25,913 nt of DNA, taken from Acidobacteriota bacterium (GTDB lineage Bacteria > Acidobacteriota > Vicinamibacteria > Vicinamibacterales > Vicinamibacteraceae). The stretch covers positions 1-25,913 of the forward strand of contig JAEZDP010000343.1 in NCBI GenBank assembly GCA_023418055.1. The letters are read 5' to 3'. Below the pieces are notes generated by a model. That model searched no databases and was not told the origin of the DNA. It was given only the letters and a program-made list of their open reading frames with translations. Every line of letters starts with the position of its first letter. The first letter of the stretch is position 1. Positions 21,611 to 25,913 of this stretch are shown piece by piece. A program made the translations under genes and the position numbers.

Positions 21611-22062
21611 AGGATGTCTCCGAGACGCCGGGCGGCCCGCAGGGTCGCCAGTTCGTCGATGGCCAGCATGTCCAGCCGCGCCTGATTCGTGTCGAACGCC
21701 AGGCGTGCGCGGTCACGCAGTCGTTCCAGTACCCGGAGCGCGACGCGGGCGTCCCTGGCCTCGCGCGCGGTGACGTCCCTGACGTCCTGCCGCTCCTGCA
21801 CCTCGAGTCGTCGCGCCTCGACGTCCCGTGTCTTCACCACAATCCAATTTCGATGCCAGGCCAGCCGCGTCATGTCGGCGCCGTCGCGCTCGGCCTGGGT
21901 GGCCTGCTGGTACGCCTCGGCCAGGCGGGTCTCCGCGTCGGCGAGCCGGCGTTCCGCGTCGCGCACGCGCCGTTCTGCGTGCGCCAGCGCGCGCTGTGCT
22001 TCGTCGTCTCTGGTCTGGCGCATCTTGACGACCGGGGCGAGCTTGAAGTGAAAGTGGGCCAT
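21607..22062 (-). CDS. fliJ: Export chaperone/stalk protein FliJ
   Basis: FliJ (151 residues) is the central coiled coil of the FliH-FliI export ATPase and escorts chaperones. The start FHFKLAPVVKMRQTRDDEAQ is typical of the family. Almost the whole length is charged heptad-type helix (DAERRLADAETRLAEAYQQA, ARRLEVQERQDVRDVTAREA). Sequence conservation is low in this family, but size, coiled coil and position after fliI are decisive. An 85-base gap separates it from fliI; that gap has a small stem (TGTCG with CGACA, 22107-22122) and nothing else I recognise. Confidence 0.88.
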   Translation of the reverse strand: MAHFHFKLAPVVKMRQTRDDEAQRALAHAERRVRDAERRLADAETRLAEAYQQATQAERDGADMTRLAWHRNWIVVKTRDVEARRLEVQERQDVRDVTAREARDARVALRVLERLRDRARLAFDTNQARLDMLAIDELATLRAARRLGDIL

Positions 22063-22147
22063 TGCCGATATCTGTCGATGAGGGGGGCACTCCTGCTGGC
22101 GCGAAGTGTCGAACGCGCGACAGCGTGGCCCGCATTGCCGGATGTCG

Positions 22148-23455
22148 CTACAACTGCTCCAGGGCCTCGACGGCGCCGTCGAACGTCACCAGATCGTCGG
22201 CGGGTTGCCTGAGAAAGCCGTCGATGACCTCGCGGTGCGCCAGCGCGTCGTCCACTCGCGGGTTGGAGCCCGCAATGTAGGCGCCCACCGACACCAGGAC
22301 CTCGTTGTCCTTGATGAGCGCCATCCAGTCGCGGACGCGCCCGGCCTTGGCCCGGTGCGCCGTGCTGGTCACGTCGGGCATGGTGCGGCTGACGCTCGGC
22401 AGGATGTCGATCGCCGGGTAGTGGTTGCGTGCGCCGAGCGCGCGCGACAGGATGATGTGGCCGTCGAGAATGGCCCGGACGTTGTCGGCGACGGGCTCGT
22501 TGGTGTCGTCACCCTCGACGAGCACGGTGTAGAAGGCGGTGATCGAGCCGCGCCCTTCGACGTTGCCGGCCCGTTCGAGCAGCCCGGGCAGCAGGGCGAA
22601 CACGGACGGCGGGTATCCCTTCGTCGTCGGCGGCTCGCCGGCGGCAAGACCCACCTCGCGCTGCGCCATCGCAAAGCGCGTCACCGAGTCCATCATCAGC
22701 AGGACGTTCTTGCCCTGGTCGCGGAAGTACTCGGCGATGGACGTCGCGGCATAGGCGGCGCGCAGCCGCACCAGCGGCGGGTTGTCGGAGGTGGACACGA
22801 TGACCACGGCGCGGCGCAGCCCTTCGGCGCCGAGATCGTGTTCGATGAAGCTGCGCACCTCGCGGCCGCGTTCGCCGACGAGCGCAATGACGGCCACGTC
22901 GGCGGCCGTGCCGCGTGCCATCATCCCGAGCAGCGTGCTCTTGCCGACGCCCGACCCGCCGAAGATCCCCACGCGCTGCCCACGCCCCACCGACAGCAGG
23001 CTGTCGATGGCGCGGACTCCCGTGCCGATGGGCGTGTCGATGGGCTGCCGCGCCAGCGGGTTGAGCGGCGGCGGATGCAGCGGATACTGCGTGGTCGTGC
23101 CGAGGGCGCCGAGATCGTCGAGCGGGCGGCCCAGGCCGTCAATCACGCGCCCCAGCAGGCCGTCGCCCACGGCCACCGACGCCGGGGTCCCGCGCGAGAC
23201 GATGAGGTCGCCCGGACGGATGCCCGAGGTGCTGCCGAGCGGCACCGACTGCAACAGGTTGTCGCGGAAGCCGACCACTTCGAGCACGAGCGGCGGACCG
23301 CCGTCCCGCGAGACGACCTGGCAGAGTTCGCCGACCCGCACGCGTGGTCCTTGCGACTCCACGAGCAGGCCCACCGTGCGCACGACGCGACCGACCATGG
23401 GCAACGTGTCCACCTGGGCCACGGCGTCGGCGTAGGACTGCAGCGACAGGGCCAT
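22148..23455 (-). CDS. fliI: Flagellum-specific ATPase FliI
   Basis: FliI (435 residues) is the export ATPase, related to the F1 beta subunit. The Walker A loop GGSGVGKS is at 166-173 after RGQRVGIF. The Walker B region reads NVLLMMDSVTRFAMAQREVG, followed by LAAGEPPTTKGYPPSVFALL, a strong FliI signature. The N-terminal barrel has RVGELCQVV and the central GRVIDGLGRPLDDLG. The C-terminus contains RAKAGRVRDWMALIKDNEVL. The ATG at 23455 overlaps the fliH stop as TGATG. Confidence 0.98.
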   Translation of the reverse strand: MALSLQSYADAVAQVDTLPMVGRVVRTVGLLVESQGPRVRVGELCQVVSRDGGPPLVLEVVGFRDNLLQSVPLGSTSGIRPGDLIVSRGTPASVAVGDGLLGRVIDGLGRPLDDLGALGTTTQYPLHPPPLNPLARQPIDTPIGTGVRAIDSLLSVGRGQRVGIFGGSGVGKSTLLGMMARGTAADVAVIALVGERGREVRSFIEHDLGAEGLRRAVVIVSTSDNPPLVRLRAAYAATSIAEYFRDQGKNVLLMMDSVTRFAMAQREVGLAAGEPPTTKGYPPSVFALLPGLLERAGNVEGRGSITAFYTVLVEGDDTNEPVADNVRAILDGHIILSRALGARNHYPAIDILPSVSRTMPDVTSTAHRAKAGRVRDWMALIKDNEVLVSVGAYIAGSNPRVDDALAHREVIDGFLRQPADDLVTFDGAVEALEQL

Positions 23456-24210
23456 CAGGCGGCCCCCTTCCGCATCATCTTCACCGTGCGGGCATCGCCC
23501 AGCATGGCGCGCGCCACTTCATCCAGTTGCGCGTCCACCGACGCGTCGATGTAGCCGAAGTCCGACTCGACGAGGCAGCCGCCTCGCGCCACGGCCGGAT
23601 CGGGCACGACCTTCACCGCGCGGCCGTTCCACAGGTCGGCCTGGTGGTTGGTCACCGTCGAGTAGTCGTCGGGGTGCAAGCGGACGACCGCAGGCGAGGA
23701 GGGACCGAGTCGCTCGAGGGCGACATGCGCGAGCGCACCGGCCAGTTCGGGATCGAGCGAGGCCTCACGGTGCAGGATGCGCCGTGCGATCGCCAGCGAC
23801 AGCTCCACGAGCTGCTGTTCGGTCTGCCGCACCATCTGGTCGCGCAGCGTGCCGAGTTCCTCGAGCGTCGCGGCGAGCCGACGCAACATGGCTTCGGCCC
23901 GCTGGCCGCCGGCCTCGAGGCCGGCGCGTTCGCCCTGGGCGTAGCCCTTGGTGAACGCATCCCGTTCGAGCGCCGCGAGGTGCGCCTGCTGCTCCCCCGG
24001 CGACATCGCGGGCGGGGCATCGTCCGACGAGGCGGGCGCACTCGGCGCCGCCGGCGCGCGGTCCGACACGGGGCGTCCCCAGACGGCTTCCGCCGCCTCC
24101 CAGAGAATGGCGGGCTCGGTCGAGCCGTCGGCAGCGCTGCCGCCTCCCGTCGACCAGCCGAACGTCTCGGTCTGGACGGGACCGGTGATGCGGCGTCCCC
24201 TAGACGACAT
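23455..24210 (-). CDS. fliH: Export ATPase regulator FliH
   Basis: FliH (251 residues) holds FliI at the C-ring and restrains its ATPase. The first 75 residues are disordered and Pro/Ala/Ser-rich. A helix with small-residue spacing follows (FTKGYAQGERAGLEAGGQRA), as in the GxxxG-like region of FliH. The conserved C-terminal domain is LVELSLAIARRILHREASLD, then VRLHPDDYSTV and GGCLVESDFGYIDASVDAQL. It overlaps the end of fliG by 11 bases and fliI by one. Confidence 0.93.
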   Translation of the reverse strand: MSSRGRRITGPVQTETFGWSTGGGSAADGSTEPAILWEAAEAVWGRPVSDRAPAAPSAPASSDDAPPAMSPGEQQAHLAALERDAFTKGYAQGERAGLEAGGQRAEAMLRRLAATLEELGTLRDQMVRQTEQQLVELSLAIARRILHREASLDPELAGALAHVALERLGPSSPAVVRLHPDDYSTVTNHQADLWNGRAVKVVPDPAVARGGCLVESDFGYIDASVDAQLDEVARAMLGDARTVKMMRKGAA

Positions 24211-25231
24211 ACGCCTCCCCTGCGGCGGCCCCGGTCACGAGCAGGCCTTCCTCTTCGAGCTTCCGGGCGATGACGACGATCTCCTGCTGGTTCTTCTCGA
24301 CGTCGCGCAGCCGGATGGCGCCGAGCAGTTCGATCTCCTCGCGAATCATGTCGGCCGCACGCTTGGACATGTTCTCGAAGAACCGGGCGCGAATCTCCTC
24401 GCTCGTCCCCTTGAGCGCCACGGTGAGCGCCTTCTTGTCGGCGCGCTGGATGATCTCGCGCAGCGCGCTGTCGTCCACGTGCAGCAGGTCGTCGAACACG
24501 AACATGAGGTTGCGAATCGACACGGCCAGGTCGGGCGACTGCGATTCGATCGACTCGAGCACGGTCTGGCTGACGCTGCGGTCGATGCGGTTGAGCAGTT
24601 CGGCGACCGCGCGAACGCCGCCGTAGGACTCGTGGGTCGAGCCGCCCAGCGACTTGAGCCGCTGCTCGATCACCTGCGAGATGCGCGTGATGACGTCCGG
24701 CGAGATCTCGTCGAGGTTGGCCATGCGCGTGACGACGTCCACGCGCAGATCTTCCTGCAGGCTGTTGAGCAGTTCGGCCGCCTGCGCCGGCTTGAGGTGC
24801 GCCAGGATCAGGGCGATGGTCTGGGGGTGTTCGCTCTGGATGAATTTCGAGAGCTGCTGCGGGTCGGCCCGCTCGAGCCCGTTGAAGGCGACGGCCGACT
24901 CGAACGACTTCATCACGCGGTCGAGCACGCGGCGGGCCATGTCGGTGCCGAGCGAGTTGACCAGCAGCTTCTGCGCGTAGTCCACGCCGCCCTTGGTCAC
25001 GTACTCGGCGGCCTTCCACATGTGGTGGAACTCTTCGAGCACGCCGGTCGCCATTTCGGCCGGAACCGGGCCGAGCAGGGCCACCTCGCCGGCGATGGCC
25101 TCGATCTCTTCTTCGGACAGGTGCTTGAAGAGCTCGCCGGTGGCCGTCTCGCCGAGCAGCAGCGTCAGGATGGCGGCCTTGCGGACACCACTGATTTCAG
25201 GGGGCGTGCGGGATGCAAGGGCGGTGGCCAT
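24200..25231 (-). CDS. fliG: Flagellar motor switch protein FliG
   Basis: FliG (343 residues) couples the C-ring to the MS ring and generates torque. The N-terminal domain begins near GVRKAAILTLLLGETATGEL. The EHPQ motif that contacts FliM is intact at 134-137 (SEHPQTIALILAHL). The C-terminal torque domain includes FVFDDLLHVDDSALREIIQR, ADKKALTVALKGTSEEIRAR and FFENMSKRAADMI with the charged residues that face the stator. The ATG at 25231 overlaps the fliF stop (TGATG). Confidence 0.98.
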   Translation of the reverse strand: MATALASRTPPEISGVRKAAILTLLLGETATGELFKHLSEEEIEAIAGEVALLGPVPAEMATGVLEEFHHMWKAAEYVTKGGVDYAQKLLVNSLGTDMARRVLDRVMKSFESAVAFNGLERADPQQLSKFIQSEHPQTIALILAHLKPAQAAELLNSLQEDLRVDVVTRMANLDEISPDVITRISQVIEQRLKSLGGSTHESYGGVRAVAELLNRIDRSVSQTVLESIESQSPDLAVSIRNLMFVFDDLLHVDDSALREIIQRADKKALTVALKGTSEEIRARFFENMSKRAADMIREEIELLGAIRLRDVEKNQQEIVVIARKLEEEGLLVTGAAAGEAYVV

Positions 25232-25913
25232 CAGCTTTTCCGTTCAGCAAGCCAGGAGCGCACGAGTTTCGCGGCATTCGCCGGCTCCTGTGTCGCGATG
25301 CCCACCGCTCGACGCGTCAGCACCGGCTTACGCCGATCCACACCGGCCATGGCTTCGTCGTCGAGCTGGGCCTCGATCTCGCCTTCGAGGTCTTCAATCG
25401 TGCGGGGCAACTGGTTGGGCATGCCGACCTGCACCGTCTCGAGCCCGGTGGCCGGCGCGGGCAGCGCCAGGATGCGGGTGACGACCGGGCGGACGAACAG
25501 CAGCAGGACCATGCCGACGATGACGACCAGCGCCAGGCCGCGGAGGGCCGGACCGCCGTGGTCGGTCACGCGCGTCCACAGGGTGGCGGGTGGCACCACG
25601 GGGGCGGGCTCTTCGCCGAAGGCGATGTTCTCGACGGTCACCTGGTCCCCGCGGTCGACGTCCATCCCGATGGCCGCGGCCACCAGGTTCTGCAGCTTCT
25701 GCATTTCGGCGGCGTCACGCGGACGCCGCGTGGTCGACGGCTGGCCGTTGTCGCCCACCGCCACCTTCACGTCGTCGTCGACGAGCACGGCAACCGAGAG
25801 GCTCGCCAGTTCGCCGCGCGCGCGGACGGTGTGCCGGGTGACCTTCCCCACTTCGTAATTCGTCACTTCGGAGCTGCGCGTGAGTCCGGCGGCCGAGGTC
25901 GTCGTGGTGGCCG
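25231..25913 (-). CDS. fliF: MS-ring protein FliF, 5' part outside window
   Basis: The C-terminal 226 residues of FliF, the MS-ring protein in the inner membrane. The visible part begins in the Ser/Thr-rich region and then reads RSSEVTNYEVGKVTRHTVRA, the standard end of the periplasmic ring-building domain. VAAAIGMDVDRGDQVTVENI follows, then the second membrane helix (LALVVIVGMVLLLFVRPVV). The last 30 or so residues (RAVGIATQEPANAAKLVRSW) form the helix that binds FliG. The frame stays open to the right edge, so the internal GTG at 25866 is not the start. Upstream neighbours are probably flgB, flgC and fliE. Confidence 0.96.
   Translation of the reverse strand, partial: ATTTTSAAGLTRSSEVTNYEVGKVTRHTVRARGELASLSVAVLVDDDVKVAVGDNGQPSTTRRPRDAAEMQKLQNLVAAAIGMDVDRGDQVTVENIAFGEEPAPVVPPATLWTRVTDHGGPALRGLALVVIVGMVLLLFVRPVVTRILALPAPATGLETVQVGMPNQLPRTIEDLEGEIEAQLDDEAMAGVDRRKPVLTRRAVGIATQEPANAAKLVRSWLAERKS

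Noticed and set aside
22063..22147. Small inverted repeat (TGTCG / CGACA) in the fliI-fliJ gap as a terminator or operator
   Set aside because: Only five paired bases around a six-base loop, no T-run and no promoter motif nearby; expected by chance in this composition.
20042..25858. Long plus-strand frames opposite flgE, fliI and fliG/fliF (20042-21685, 22106-23554, 23948-25858)
   Set aside because: Each lies opposite a well-supported gene, has shadow-type composition and lacks recognisable motifs or ribosome sites.
1..25913. A wholly undescribed system such as a defence island, prophage or biosynthetic cluster
   Set aside because: Nearly every gene has a clear flagellar identity, and all lie on one strand in a coherent order. 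No mobile-element, phage, CRISPR or toxin-antitoxin signs are visible. Novelty is limited to the accessory genes and domain variants listed.

Overview
The window is one continuous block of flagellar genes, all read from the minus strand (right to left in these coordinates). It starts inside fliF at the right edge and ends inside flgL at the left edge. I count 30 coding regions, two of them cut by the window edges. They are tightly packed: most junctions overlap or lie within about 20 bases, and only three gaps exceed 80 bases. There are no tRNA or rRNA genes, insertion sequences, CRISPR arrays or genes on the plus strand. The DNA is strongly G+C-rich, which produces many long but spurious antisense reading frames. 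P-ring (flgI), L-ring (flgH) and P-ring chaperone (flgA) genes show a diderm host. High G+C, a compact order unlike enterobacteria, an FlgJ carrying an M23 peptidase, and two FliN-type proteins suggest an environmental lineage such as Acidobacteriota (Vicinamibacteria-like). That placement is an inference from general character, not from a search.

Layout in transcription order. (1) 25913-22063: MS ring, C-ring and export ATPase module, fliF-fliG-fliH-fliI-fliJ. (2) 21610-18611: hook module, flgD (very short), flgE, fliK. (3) A 145-base spacer with three inverted repeats and a sigma-54-like element. (4) 18465-12411: fliL, fliN, and the export gate fliO-fliP-fliQ-fliR-flhB-flhA. (5) 12410-8857: flhF, fliA (sigma-28), fliM, and a second FliN/FliY-like protein with a CheX-like N-terminus. 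(6) 8842-7588: two accessory genes, a membrane-anchored DUF2802/SwrB-like protein and a stand-alone MshEN (GspE N-terminal)-like protein with a four-cysteine N-terminus. (7) 7615-2582: rod and ring module, flgF-flgG-flgA-flgH-flgI-flgJ. (8) 2525-1: late module, flgM-flgN-flgK-flgL, preceded by a near-perfect sigma-28 promoter.

The genes encode most of a hook-basal body, its export apparatus and its regulatory checkpoint. FliA would read the promoter in front of flgM, so the anti-sigma factor, the chaperone FlgN and the hook-filament junction proteins FlgK and FlgL are made together once FliA is free. Absent from the window, and perhaps located elsewhere, are fliE, flgB, flgC, motA/motB, flagellin, fliD, fliS, flhG and chemotaxis genes. 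I do not see a wholly new system. The least ordinary parts are the two accessory genes, the FliY-like protein with a degenerate CheX motif, the FlgJ-M23 fusion, the minimal FlgD, and the structured fliK-fliL spacer.
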